Below are positions 1 to 9,426 of a stretch of DNA of 30,000 bases, piece after piece; within the stretch, counting starts at the first letter, position 1, and each line of letters starts with the position of its first letter. This DNA is from Theodoxus fluviatilis. Taxonomy: Eukaryota; Mollusca; Gastropoda; Cycloneritida; Neritidae. The position numbers and the translations under genes are program-made. The notes beneath the pieces are model-generated. The model saw only the letters and a list, made by a program, of their open reading frames with translations, ran no database searches and was not told where the DNA came from. The DNA is taken from NCBI GenBank assembly GCA_034096865.1, contig JAWQFJ010000574.1, forward strand, positions 1-30,000, written 5' to 3'.

Positions 1-165
1 TGTGAGGAGGTTGTTGCTACTGAGGAGAGTCAGTGTGAGGAGGTTGTTGCTACTGAGGAGAGTCAGTGTGAGGAGGTTGTTGCTACTGAGGAGAGTCAGT
101 GTGAGGAGGTTGTTGCTGCTGAGGAGAGTCAGTGTGAGGAGGTTGTTGCTGCTGAGGAGAGTCAG
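1..165 (+). repeat. 33-bp tandem repeat, 5 copies
   Basis: The unit starts TGTGAGGAGGTTGTTGCT. The first three copies have ACT and the last two GCT as the seventh codon; a partial sixth copy diverges at 172. The array runs off the left edge, so the true copy number is unknown. In frame 1 it encodes CEEVVA-T/A-EESQ. Confidence 0.9.
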
Positions 166-1146
166 TGTGAGGAAGGGAATGGAGTTCTCCCTTGTGAGCC
201 GTTAGTGCTCGGAGTCTTGTATGGGAGGTGTGAAGTGTGCCCACTGAGAGAAGTGGAGGTTGAGAGTAGAGACGTGGCGGGTGAGATGCCTGAGGGTGAT
301 GTGAGTGAGGACAGTGAGATGGTTGCTTGTCGTTCGTTGGAGAGAGTGGGAATTGACAGAGTCAGAGTCGAAGGCAGAGTCAGAGTCGAAGGCAGAGTCA
401 GAGTCGAAGGCAGGGTCAGAGTCGAAGACAGGGTCAGAGTCGAAGACAGGGTCAGGGACAGAGACGTAGTCAGGGACAGAGACGTAGTCAGGGACAGAGA
501 CAGAGTCAGGGACAGAGACAGAGTCAGGGACAGAGACATAGTCAGGGAGGGAGACAGAGAAGTGTCAGTGGTGAAGGTGGGAGGAGAAGACCAGTGTGTG
601 AGAGAGGAAGAGATGGAAGTTGGGCATGTGGTGTTTGGAGTCCTGTATGGGAAGTGTGAAGTTGAGAGTGGGGTGTTGATGTGTTCCACCCGGAAGAAGA
701 GGGAGAAGTTGAAGGATGAGACTGAGAGGGGGGTGTTGATGTGTTCCACCCGGAAGAAGAGGGAGAAGTTGAAGGATGAGACTGAGAGGGGGGTGTTGAT
801 GTGTTCCACCCGGAAGAAGAGGGAGAAGTTGAAGGATGAGACTGAGAGGGGGGTGTTGATGTGTTCCACCCGGAAGAAGAGGGAGAGGTTGAAGAGTGAG
901 GCTGAGAGTGGGGTGTTGATGTGTTCCACCCGGTGGAAGAGGAAGTGTGCGGAAGTTGAGCATGAGTCTTATGGGAAGACTGGTGTGGAGTTGGACGATG
1001 GAGGAGAGGAAGGAATGGAGATGAGAGAAATTGCGTGTGGTGGTGTGAGTCTCGGAGAGGCGAGCCACAGAGAGAGAAAATGGTTTGACTGGAGGAAGAG
1101 AAAACAAGAAGGGCAAAGCCCATACGACTCACATGCTAGACCTTGA
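1..1146 (+). CDS. Open frame of in-phase tandem repeats (partial, unidentified)
   Basis: I do not recognise this protein. The frame is open from base 1 for 381 codons to the TGA at 1144. It is built of 11-residue repeats (CEEVVATEESQ), a unique stretch (GVLYGRCEVCPLREVEVESR), 6-residue repeats (RVRVEG changing to VRDRDV), then 20-residue repeats containing GVLMCSTRKKREKLK. All three repeat lengths (33, 18 and 60 nt) are multiples of three, and the motif GVLY-G-R/K-CEV occurs twice. TGA triplets are common in the other plus frames but absent from this one. The last 7 codons come from a mobile-element-like segment starting at 1126. The charged, low-complexity product may be the C-terminal part of a retroelement polyprotein, given the LTR-like sequence downstream. 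It could also be a repeat artefact. Confidence 0.35.
   Translation, partial: CEEVVATEESQCEEVVATEESQCEEVVATEESQCEEVVAAEESQCEEVVAAEESQCEEGNGVLPCEPLVLGVLYGRCEVCPLREVEVESRDVAGEMPEGDVSEDSEMVACRSLERVGIDRVRVEGRVRVEGRVRVEGRVRVEDRVRVEDRVRDRDVVRDRDVVRDRDRVRDRDRVRDRDIVREGDREVSVVKVGGEDQCVREEEMEVGHVVFGVLYGKCEVESGVLMCSTRKKREKLKDETERGVLMCSTRKKREKLKDETERGVLMCSTRKKREKLKDETERGVLMCSTRKKRERLKSEAESGVLMCSTRWKRKCAEVEHESYGKTGVELDDGGEEGMEMREIACGGVSLGEASHRERKWFDWRKRKQEGQSPYDSHARP
355..548 (+). repeat. 18-bp tandem repeat, about 11 copies, evolving in type
   Basis: The unit changes along the array from AGTCAGAGTCGAAGGCAG through AGTCGAAGACAGGGTC to GTCAGGGACAGAGACGTA. The hexapeptide moves from RVRVEG to RVRVED to VRDRDV. 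The period stays at 18 nt throughout. Confidence 0.85.
664..952 (+). repeat. 60-bp tandem repeat, about 5 copies
   Basis: Units start near 664, 724, 784, 844 and 904, and each contains GGGGTGTTGATGTGTTCCAC. The second and third are identical and the last two diverge. The near-identity indicates recent expansion or homogenisation. Phase in the plus frame is preserved. Confidence 0.92.
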
Positions 1147-2000
1147 CCTTTATATGACCTTGACCTTTATATGACCTTGACCTTCAGGTGACCTTCAAGG
1201 TCAAGGTCAAACAACTAAACCTACCAATGACATCATACACGAAGAAATGCTTTACACATTTTTCCTACCAAAATACATGTGACCTTGACCCAAGGTCAAG
1301 GTCATCCAAGGTCATGCAACACAAAGCTGTTAATTCAAGACATAGGAAGCACAATGGTGCTTATTGGCACTTTCTACCATGAGATATAGTCACTTTTAGT
1401 GGTTCACTACCCCATTTTGGTCACATTTCATAAGGGTCAAAGTGACCTTGACCTTGATGATATGTGACCAAATGTGTCTCATGATGAAAGTATAACATGT
1501 GCCCCACATAATTATTAAGTTTGAAACAGTTATCTTCCATAGTTCAGGGTCAAGGTCACTTCAAAATATGTATACAATCCAACTTTGAAGAGCTCCTGTG
1601 ACCTTGACCTTGAAGCAAGGTCAACCAAACTGGTATCAATAGATAGGGCTTGCTTTGACCTATATACCACTTGTAGCTGAGGTCGCCATTCTCAATAACG
1701 TGGGAGAAAATTGGGAAAATGTGAAAAATGACTGTTTTTGAGACCACATTTATGGCTCCTGTGACCTTGACCTTGAAGCAAGGTCAAGTCACTATGTATG
1801 TTTTTTGAGGCCTTGTCATCATACACCATCATGCCACATTTGGTGTTGATAGACTTAATAGTCTCCGAGAAAAATCCAACGTTTAAGTTTTTTACGGATG
1901 GACGGACGCCCGGACGGACGGACGCCCGGACGCCCGGACGCCCGGACGGACGGACGACACGGCTCAGTACATAGACTCACTTTTGCTTCGCATGTGAGTC
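1126..2000. mobile_element. MITE-like element with TGACCTTGACC motifs
   Basis: The segment starts GACTCACATGC (1126-1136) and ends with its exact reverse complement GCATGTGAGTC (1990-2000). The right end also holds a hairpin (GACTCAC 1974-1980 with GTGAGTC 1994-2000). The interior has no credible coding frame but is studded with TGACCTTGA or TCAAGGTCA and ends in a GGACGGACGCCC minisatellite (about 1897-1957). The inverted ends, lack of coding and sharp change from the GA-rich flank suggest a non-autonomous mobile element. No clear target-site duplication is visible (left flank CCCATAC, right flank AAAAAGG), so the borders are tentative. Confidence 0.55.
1138..1790. promoter_or_regulatory. 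Cluster of about ten TCAAGGTCA nuclear-receptor-type half sites
   Basis: TGACCTTGA or its complement TCAAGGTCA occurs about ten times on both strands, often as tight direct repeats (for example near 1155, 1171, 1197, 1280, 1303, 1442, 1547, 1598 and 1761). TCAAGGTCA is the known extended half site of NR5A/FTZ-F1 and ERR-type monomeric nuclear receptors. Whether any is bound is unknown; they are part of the repeat element. Confidence 0.4.
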
Positions 2001-2411
2001 AAAAAGGCTAAATTTAGAGAGAGGAATGAATGGGTGTGGGAATGAGAAAGAGTTGATGTGTTTGGCTGTTTATTGGAGTGTGCTGTGCAGAGAATGTGAT
2101 GGGTGGAGTGTGAGAGTTTTGTGGGCCAGTGTGATGGTCAGGTGGTTGTGTGGTGTGATGGGTTTGGACTTAGGGTATGAAGTCAGTGAGAGGGAGGCAT
2201 CATTCCTAGGAGGTGGTCGGGTGGACGGAATATTAGGCAGTGTTGAATGAGGCTGGTGAAGTCCTCTCAAATTGTTTCTGTACCGATTATCCTAGTGGTA
2301 AAGCAGACCACGTAACCTGGGGCCCTCTGTTGTTAGGGAGAGTTTGTGCTGTTTTCTTGATTGTATTATGAGTTGTGAAAAATCTCATATCCATAACATT
2401 TTTCTCATTGT
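2001..2411. other. Unassigned G-rich spacer
   Basis: The base composition continues the GT/GA-rich plus strand seen before 1126. A 74-codon frame at 2026-2250 has no recognisable features. If the 1126-2000 element is removed, the upstream frame would run on only to a stop at 2043-2045. Confidence 0.3.
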
Positions 2412-3440
2412 GGAAGGGAGGTGTGGCGAGACAGCGTTTTCCGTGTCTTCTGTTTATTATTATTGTTACTAGGTGTCTGCTGAGCCGTAGCCTTAGTGAT
2501 TTTTTCCTTGCCCTGAGCCGGTGTTAGCAGAGAAATGACCCCTGTGTAAGGAGAATGACTTGGAAGTGTTATGAATTGTGGACTCCACTGGCGTTTTCAC
2601 GTCAACCAATCTATGACTTTCAGCTAGTGAACTGATCAATCAGAGCGAAGTGGGATGAGCTGTGGGGATTGGACAGAGTGAACAGTGTGACGTCAGAGAG
2701 GGCATTTAAGCAAGTGTTGCAGAATGTTCTGGGCGTCATTACATTTATTTTTAGTAAAGCAGAATCCTCGAAGATGCTGGCGCCCTGCTTAGGATAGGTG
2801 TTTTTCCCTTGGCGGTGGCCATGTAATGAGAAGGAAAAAGGAGAATGATAGCGGAGAGAAGCCGCAGCCCGCCCGGAACCGACTAGAAGAAAACCCCCTT
2901 TCCAGTGGGGTGATGAAGTGGTGGATTGCCTGCCTGCCTGCCTGCCTGCCGGCCTGCTTGCCTGATTGTCTGAAGCGAGGCGGCCTGTCTCGCAGGAAAA
3001 CCGACTCCTCTACAGGGAAGAAGAAGGAAGAACAAGTCCCCTCCATCTCTACGACCCAGAAGTAGAACACCAGAGAGAATGTCGAGTCTCCATGCCTTTT
3101 CATCGTTGTGGTGAAATTTCCCGAGTCACCGGCTGCAATGTCGGTGCACTCAACCCCCTCCCCTGTGTCTCAACCCCTGTGTAGCACGCGCTAGGCGTGG
3201 GGGTCAAGCCCGTGCAACAACTGCTCCACGGTTTCATCCAGAGGTCAGATAAGTACATTGTCTTTTTACTTGGCTCAGGGCAGACGTTTATTTTCCATGT
3301 TTGTTTTCCCTCCTCGCGAGTTTTGTCATGATTGCTGAATCCTTGTTTAACTATGATTGCATTTGATGAATTTTTGTGGCGCTTGACGCCCTTTCCCCTT
3401 TCTAGGGTGATTGAGGATGAATAATTAAAATATCCATTTG
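2412..3440 (+). mobile_element. LTR-like sequence with preceding polypurine tract
   Basis: A polypurine tract (GGAAGGGAGG, 2412-2421) is followed immediately by TGTGGCGAGACAG, the form expected at the start of a 3' LTR of a Ty3/gypsy-like element. Inside are promoter boxes (2606-2711), a GCCT microsatellite (about 2927-2960) and polyadenylation-like AGTAAA (near 2753) and ATTAAA (near 3424). The right border is not resolved. A GCCACA at 3644-3649 mirrors TGTGGC but could be chance. There is no second LTR in the window and no recognisable gag or pol, so this stays tentative. Confidence 0.35.
2606..2711 (+). promoter_or_regulatory. Promoter-like box cluster: CCAAT, CRE, TATA-like
   Basis: In order there are CCAAT (2606-2610), inverted CCAAT or ATTGG (2668-2672), a full palindromic CRE TGACGTCA (2688-2695) and a TATA-like CATTTAAG (2704-2711). 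The spacing is that of an RNA polymerase II promoter facing right. It probably belongs to the LTR-like sequence, but a promoter of a nearby host transcript is possible. Confidence 0.4.
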
Positions 3441-3738
3441 AATATTGATACTGGTTTTGCCATTTCTTTACTATCAGACAGTTTACATCAGTAGTTTGAG
3501 TGAGGAAATGAAGGTGCGTGCATTTGGGTCTTCAAGATTTTACCCCTAGACATTGAAACAAGCCATTAATTTATTCAGTTGGGATAAATTAAAAATAAGC
3601 AAAGAACGAGCACGTCACACTGATAATTTGGATACCTGAAAATGCCACACCTGGATTCATAGCCAATGAAGACCTCCCAGTGGTAAAGTCACCATGCTTT
3701 GCATTTTTCCACAAAAAGATTGCAGTGGATGGGCCTAC

Positions 3739-3843
3739 CTTGACTGTCTCACAAACGAGGTTCTGTGAGGTGATGGTGCCAGACACCACCTTGGATTCCT
3801 TCAGGTAGGAAAAGTGGCACTTGATGTTCTGGTTCTGCTCAGG
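3739..3843 (-). CDS. Plexin exon: TIG/IPT 2 middle strands
   Basis: The acceptor follows a T-rich tract (TTTTTTTTACTAG|CCT). The exon reads PEQNQNIKCHFSYLKESKVV then SGTITSQNLVCETVK, ending AAG|GTAGGC in phase 0. The paired cysteines (IKCHF and LVCET) match the plexin Y-x-C...V-x-C strands. The frame stays open to about 3600. The read-through STAIFLWKNAKHGDFTTG weakly resembles the next plexin strands (V-x-W-x-G-x-F), so the exon may extend to a later donor at CCAG|GTGTGG (end 3651) or TCAG|GTATCC (end 3636). No further plexin exon was found between this one and the left edge. Confidence 0.85.
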
Positions 3844-4237
3844 CTAGTAAAAAAAAAGAGATTGTGACGAAAAAATTTCCAGAGCATTAATATTGATACT
3901 TCTGCTTTGGAGTTTCAGAATATAGTATATGCTACATTTCTTCCAGCTAAATGTACATGAAAACATTACATAAAGTATTGATGAACATTAGAGCTTCAGC
4001 TGTCAGAGAGAAAGCATGTGCAATAAACAAACAATGATGAATCATTCAGGTTTGTTTCCTGTGACATTATACAATGTATGATGCAAAAAAACGTATCAAG
4101 CACTATCTCACACTGTCATATTATTAAGTCAACCAATCCTAGAGCAGTTAATAGATCATGCATGAGGACTGATGAGACATTTGGTGGCAGGTTTACAATT
4201 ATAACTGCTGAAAGAATGAACATGACAAATGCCTCAC

Positions 4238-4360
4238 TCGAAGGTTGCTAATTTTGACAGCAATCTTTTTCTCGCCCCCAGAGTGGACCAGGATGTCTGT
4301 GTCTTGAGAGGAAGTCTCGACACGGGGACAGGAGGACATGGAAGTAATCCCACTATAGGG
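4238..4360 (-). CDS. Plexin exon: start of TIG/IPT 2
   Basis: The 41 codons read PYSGITSMSSCPRVETSSQD then TDILVHSGGEKKIAVKISNLR. The acceptor TTTTTTGCAG|CCC is strong and the donor is CTT CGA|GTGAGG; both are phase 0. The C-P-x-V...I-L-V-x-x-G-x-x-x-x-I-x-V-x-x-x-N-L pattern matches the opening strands of the second plexin TIG domain, where the family has C-P-x-I...V-P-V-G...I-T-L...N-L. The donor lacks the usual G at position -1, so an alternative donor nearby is possible. Confidence 0.9.
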
Positions 4361-4833
4361 CTGCAAAAAATTAACATGGTTGCAGGAGATGAACATCTTG
4401 CACGTTTTATCTTTTAAACATCATTCATGAAATAGTAAACGAACACTCCCCTCAGATCAATCTATCAATGGAGAATTTTAAAAAGGCAGAACTTTTTCCC
4501 CCCACGCACATAAAGCTAGTACTTTAAAACAATGTGGCATTGTTCAAAACATGTACATTAGTAAAATACTAGATGAGAGACCCCCTAATAATCGTTTGCA
4601 AATATATCATATTCTTCCAAAAATGCGTACATATAATTTGTCATTCATATCTTATTTCTCACTTATTTACAGGGACGACCACCATGAGCATGTATACATG
4701 GTCGTGTATTACCATTTGCATATGCTAATTCCTCCAAATGAGGTTTTCCATCAAACTCCGAAAGTATAGTCGGGGAAAGGAAGGCTGACAGGCACAGACG
4801 ATTTTCTTATGCAGTTTATGACTCTTCACGTAC

Positions 4834-4936
4834 CTGGATGCTGCCCCTGGCGGGACAGGTGTCGCCTGACTTCAGGCAGTTGCTGGAGGCGAAGCACCAC
4901 TGGCAGGAGAACTGGCTGCTCACACAGCTGCTACAG
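4834..4936 (-). CDS. Plexin exon: PSI domain 2
   Basis: The first C completes an asparagine codon (AA|C). The exon then reads CSSCVSSQFSCQWCFASSNC and LKSGDTCPARGSIQ. The acceptor is TTGTTACAG|C and the donor ATCCAG|GTACGT, phase 0. The C-x2-C-x6-C-x2-C-x5-C-x6-C arrangement and the C-Q-W-C core are typical of the second plexin PSI domain, which folds as a small disulphide knot. The match to the plexin family here is one of the clearest in the window. Confidence 0.94.
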
Positions 4937-7183
4937 CTGTAACAACACAGACAACCATTCACTTGACCCTCATCTAGTACCCAAATAAACCCAGATTTCT
5001 CCCATCCCAAGGACAAAACCGTGGCACCGTGCCTCACATGTCTTCAAACCCTCAAGCATGTTTGCCTATCTCCGCCTGTCAAAAGACAGGGTTTCAACAA
5101 GCGAGCAGAGGTTGAGAGGCTGACCATGCACTCATGCAAGACACAGGGGAGGGAATGGGCTGCCAAGAATTGATGATCATTATATTTTAGACAATAATGA
5201 AGGGAATGGAAATTCATGTCAATACTCTTACTTTTGATTTGCTTTGGCACATCATAGACATTGAACCAGCGCTAACACAGTCACACAGAGAGGTGAGTGT
5301 ATCGTAAATGATGACCAAGTATAGGCAAAACAAAAGTAATAGTATAACAATTTACAGGAATTTCCCTTCCCTTCCACCTCGTCAAGTACTTATGCGGCTC
5401 GCCTTGCAGTCATTGCATGGCTAGAAGATGAGATGTTCATTGTTGCTTGGCAGCCCATCCCCTCCCCTGTGGACTCTAATGTTACATCATGCAATTCACA
5501 TAACTATAACCATTCCCACCCTGATGCTGAAGGCATTGCAATACTAACACAACTACCCGCTCACACATATCCTGGAAACGTAACACTACACAGACTACAA
5601 CTCGCTTGCCTCTTGTCTAGTGTTTAAGAGGCTTGGCCTGCAGTCAATGCATGCCCTGAAGATGAGATGCTCAATGCTGCACAGATGCTATAGTTGCATC
5701 CTTGTACACATTATTTCACTCTTTCGATCCTGGAGCTAATCGGATACCTGGGACTCTTCATATGGGGATATAGAAGGCAACGTATGGATGAGTTAGGTGC
5801 ATGACTGTATAATCTTCATATTTACCTGTGGTAATTATATACAGGGTATAAACAAAGGCAAACTAACAAAGTATTATGACAAGGGTATGATGTGATATGG
5901 TTTAAACCATGGAATAGGAAAGGACAATTAACTGTACCTTGATGCCCGAGATCAAAAGTGCGAATGTGCTACATGATTGCGAAACTGTGCTTTAGAAGAA
6001 ACACCGAGTATGCATCAACTAGAAATGGAAAATGAGAAGACATCTGCCGTTCAAAAGGTAGTTCACCACACTGAAACATGGTACAGTACTGCTTATGTCA
6101 ATCATGAGAAGACACTGCCATATTTATGAAAACAATTTTTCTCTGTGAAATATGTTCCTTGCATTAAAATCTGTCTGCTCTTCAATCATCACAAAGTTAT
6201 ATGAAAGTTTGTTCTTTTTGTCATGCATCACGACATTCAGCAGATGTCCTGCCAGTGAGATAAGTTACTTGACCACAGTGTTTCTGTCTACATGTAGCAT
6301 GAATCTCTTCCATAAATCTCATTCATTGTAACCACGTGAAAATCTACAAATGTCACACTCACGTTGTTCGTCAACAACGTATCTACATCAGATGAAGGAG
6401 AACATGGCAAAATCATTGCAGTGCTGTCATCCTGAAGATCTAGCTACAAATATAAGTTATACGCCTTATCAAGTGGTAAGTACTAATCACCAACATAACA
6501 CAGCCCATTTCATACAAAGATCTTCTTATAGAAACATTCCTCGATGTATGAACATTCCCCGAAACTCCTTAAAAATTCATCAAGGCATGCATGTTCATCC
6601 CAATCAAAACAAATCAAGCAAACCAAATATAATAAATCCAGACAGAGAGAAACCCCACAGACAGTAAACTCATGAGTGTCCAGTGGGGAACTGGTAAGAA
6701 ATCATAAATGGAGATCTTCGATGTAGCGAATGCACAGAAAGAAGCAGCTCATAGGACAATAGAGAGCGACACTTTGAAACAATGAATAATAATTTGTGAC
6801 TACAAAAACGTCGCAAAGTCATAACTACTATGTGTGTTGACTGGAAGAGACAAAATATAAAATACATAGATGTTCACAAATGGACAAGAAAGAGGAGAAA
6901 TAAAATGAAGACACATGTCAGGACACGGAATGCTGCGTTGGCCGTATTTTTGTAAATGACACTCTTAAAGTAACTTTAGCTACAACTAACGCCTAAACCT
7001 TTGGCATGAAAAACTGTCCTGCTCCAACCCAGTTGTTGTTACTTGCATTTGAAGTCCAATTTGACGGACTTCAGATGATACAAAGTACTTCTGACAATGC
7101 TATTTCTGAGGCTGGCAGTTGGAACTGCAATTCATACGAGATAGTGGGTTACACTTGCTAAGTTCGTGCAAGGGCAGACTTAC
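4937..7183 (-). other. Plexin intron between TIG1 and PSI2 exons
   Basis: This 2.2 kb stretch is AT-rich and largely free of simple repeats. I see no coding exon on either strand; frames of up to 105 codons (for example plus 6350-6667) have no family features. The only internal structure noticed is a pair of diverged direct repeats at 5396-5446 and 5630-5680. Confidence 0.6.
5396..5680. repeat. Diverged 51-bp direct repeat pair
   Basis: Copy 1 (5396-5446) and copy 2 (5630-5680) share cores such as TGCAGTCA-T/A-TGCATG and GAAGATGAGATG, with roughly a dozen mismatches and no length change. They lie 234 bp apart. This could be an old local duplication or two ends of a decayed element. Confidence 0.6.
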
Positions 7184-7274
7184 TTCTGGTGTACACGGCA
7201 GTCATAGACAGCCACACTGCGGGTGACGATGGAGCGGCCCTGCACGTGGAACTGCAGCTCCAAATTCTCGTGGT
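7184..7274 (-). CDS. Plexin exon: end of TIG/IPT 1
   Basis: Two bases (AC) complete an aspartate codon split after the previous exon. The exon then reads HENLELQFHVQGRSIVTRSV and AVYDCRVHQ. The acceptor is TTTTCCAG|AC and the donor CAG AA|GTAAGT (phase 2). Plexins have an F-Y-N-C-x-x-H-x strand at exactly this point, leading into PSI2; here it is V-Y-D-C-R-V-H-Q. Both splice sites are near-consensus. Confidence 0.92.
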
Positions 7275-8289
7275 CTGGAAAACAGAAAAGAAAATTTATT
7301 TGCCTGGATGACTGAGAATCAAACTGTTCTGTTTTTTTGGTTGTCCTTTGGCACATTACAGTCGCATACACTTTACCATGATCCAGTTGACTACGGTGAA
7401 CATTACATCCGTTAAAAGATTATGTAAATAATTCATTGGTGCAAAAATGCACATAAGCTTTTGCCCAAACACATATTTTCACCAGAAGATGTATGCAGCA
7501 ACTTAAAAAAAATACTATTTATAATGTCTTCATATACTTCTTTAATGTGGACGAATTCTGAAGAATGTAGCATAACAAATGGCTGAAGTACATACGATAT
7601 AACAAAATCACTAACTTGAAAATATTTCTCTCACCTACACACATGCATACACATACACGTGCGAGATAACTATGGACATCCTAAAGGCCAAGACAAACAT
7701 ATGTATGGATGTCTGCAATATCACACATTCCAGAAAACATACTGTTCTAAAACGTTATAACTGAATCTATTGCAACCAGCCATTGAATTCGACTGCCAAA
7801 ACTCCACATAGAAAAAAAGCAAAGCTGAACGAATGCGCACCTTGTAAAAAGTCATTCGGCTGAGATTGATACTGACAGATACTCACAAAAAAGAATGGAA
7901 GGAATTTATACAGTGACAAGCATTTACACAAAATCGTTGAGATGATAGACCTAGCAAGATCTTTGGGAAAAACTCTAAAGCTTCGTAAGTCTTCACGAGG
8001 GTATGCAGCTCTGCTGCAGCTGGATTTCAGAATCAGGAAGGAGCTGGAGAAAACGTCCATCACAACAACACAACACAGTGCAATGCTCCAGACATGCCTC
8101 AGGGACAGATAACCGACATATCAACGCAGCATACAGGCACTGCAGAACAAAATCAAGTCCACGATGCACAGAAAAGAATGAAGATCTGCAGCCATCCAGG
8201 AGCTGGGCAGGCACCAGCTGCACGGTGTCGAGGCGGGCATGGCATCCAGGATCTCTGGCACTGCAAGCCAAGCCATGCTACCTACTCAC
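7275..8289 (-). other. Plexin intron inside TIG1
   Basis: The left two thirds are AT-rich and featureless. The last 290 bp (about 8000-8289), next to the TIG1 core exon, are more GC-rich and stay open in several frames (minus 7993-8271; plus 8003-8470 overlaps the exon antisense). No domain is recognisable, and I do not call an exon. Confidence 0.5.
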
Positions 8290-8461
8290 CCTTACCCGGA
8301 GGGATGGTCGGCAGATTGCGCTGGACAGGCAGGGGGCACTTTATGACGTCATTCTCCAGCATGGCAGCCGTCTTGTGCACTCCCGCATTGGTGACGAAGG
8401 TGCACTTGAGATCAAGGTTCGCCCTTTGCTGCACGTTGACCTTGTCCAGTTTGAAGGAGAT
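8290..8461 (-). CDS. Plexin exon: TIG/IPT 1 core
   Basis: The exon reads ISFKLDKVNVQQRANLDLKC, then TFVTNAGVHKTAAMLENDVI and KCPLPVQRNLPTIPPGK. It begins after TTGCAG (phase 0) and ends AAGG|GTGAGT in phase 1. A GTAAGG six bases earlier gives an alternative donor in the same phase, which would remove two residues. The two cysteines (LKC and IKC) and the strand pattern match the plexin TIG domain (C-x-F...V-x-C-x-x-P). This domain forms part of the rigid extracellular ring. Confidence 0.9.
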
Positions 8462-8752
8462 CTGCAATGAGGTTCGATCACGAAACATTAAGCTGATAAA
8501 AATTACTATCAAATACATTAGCTGTAATACTAAACAGATGAGTAAATAGTGATAACTAAGGACAAGCCAGCAGACAATCATATTTTTGGTTGCTGTTGTC
8601 ATCGATTCAAAGACAAAACATCAGAATGCCGTGTTGGGTAAAACTGTAATAAAACTGCGTGTAAATGTGGAAATACAATGATCTACATTCGTGGGACAGA
8701 AACAATGTATACGAAGGATTTAATAAAAATGTGCCCAGTTTATATGGGGGAA

Positions 8753-8860
<108 letters not shown>

Positions 8861-9001
8861 TAACAGAAGTCCAGCGACGGCTTACAACTTACGCGATACA
8901 CTCAGAATCCTCGATGAGAATGGTTCCATTCAGCCAAGTATGAAATGATCATTTAGCTCCAAGTGCACAATGCTGGAAGACGAGAGCCAAGCTGGCCTTA
9001 C

Positions 9002-9143
9002 CTGCCCTGCCTCCCGCTGGCTAAGGGTCTCGTAGCTGAGGACTGCGGGGTGCACGTGGGTGATGCTGGCACAGGATCGTCCTGTCACAGGCAGCCAGTG
9101 GGGCTGCACTGCGGAGGCACTGCACGTCGGAGCCGACATGCAC
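9002..9143 (-). CDS. Plexin exon: end of PSI1 and start of TIG/IPT 1
   Basis: The first base completes the split lysine codon (AA|G) from the PSI1 exon. The exon then reads CMSAPTCSASAVQPHWLPV and continues CASITHVHPAVLSYETL to EAGQ. The acceptor is TCCACAG|G and the donor GGGCAG|GTAAGG (phase 0). The C-x5-C...W-L-P...C-x-x-I-x-x-V-x-P pattern is the plexin transition from PSI1 to the first immunoglobulin-like TIG domain. The exon is 142 nt, so skipping it would shift the frame. It lies between a CA tract (8758-8859) and a TG tract (10110-10157), which are complementary in the transcript. Confidence 0.92.
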
Positions 9144-9426
9144 CTGTGGATATACAGTGTAACCAGACTGCATTCTGAACACAAGACTGTGCAAGACTTC
9201 ACCGACACTGCTAGCTCTATCCCCTGTGGGTTGGGGGTAAGAATAGACCCACCGCGTCTCTCTGCGCGATTGGCAAAAGGCTACTAGCTAGGGAAATCCA
9301 GACTGGGCATGTGCTTGCTCCAATCAGCTCTAGTGGTTTTATGTTAATTAACCTTACATAGCCCATGGAGGCTGATAGACCGTAAACCTCATTCAATCAT
9401 TCACATTCACGCGCTGCTAGCTCTCT

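Noticed and set aside
162..1132. Minus-strand frames of 183-255 codons opposite the left repeats
   Set aside because: They are antisense shadows of the purine-rich repeats, low in complexity. The plus frame explains all three repeat periods better.
2774..2784. TGGCGCCC as a retroviral primer-binding site, which would make the LTR-like sequence a 5' LTR
   Set aside because: Only the first eight bases fit, no CA end precedes it, and no gag-pol coding follows to the right.
8003..8549. Plus-strand frames of about 150 codons over the TIG1 exon
   Set aside because: Antisense to the conserved plexin exon 8290-8461 and without features of their own.
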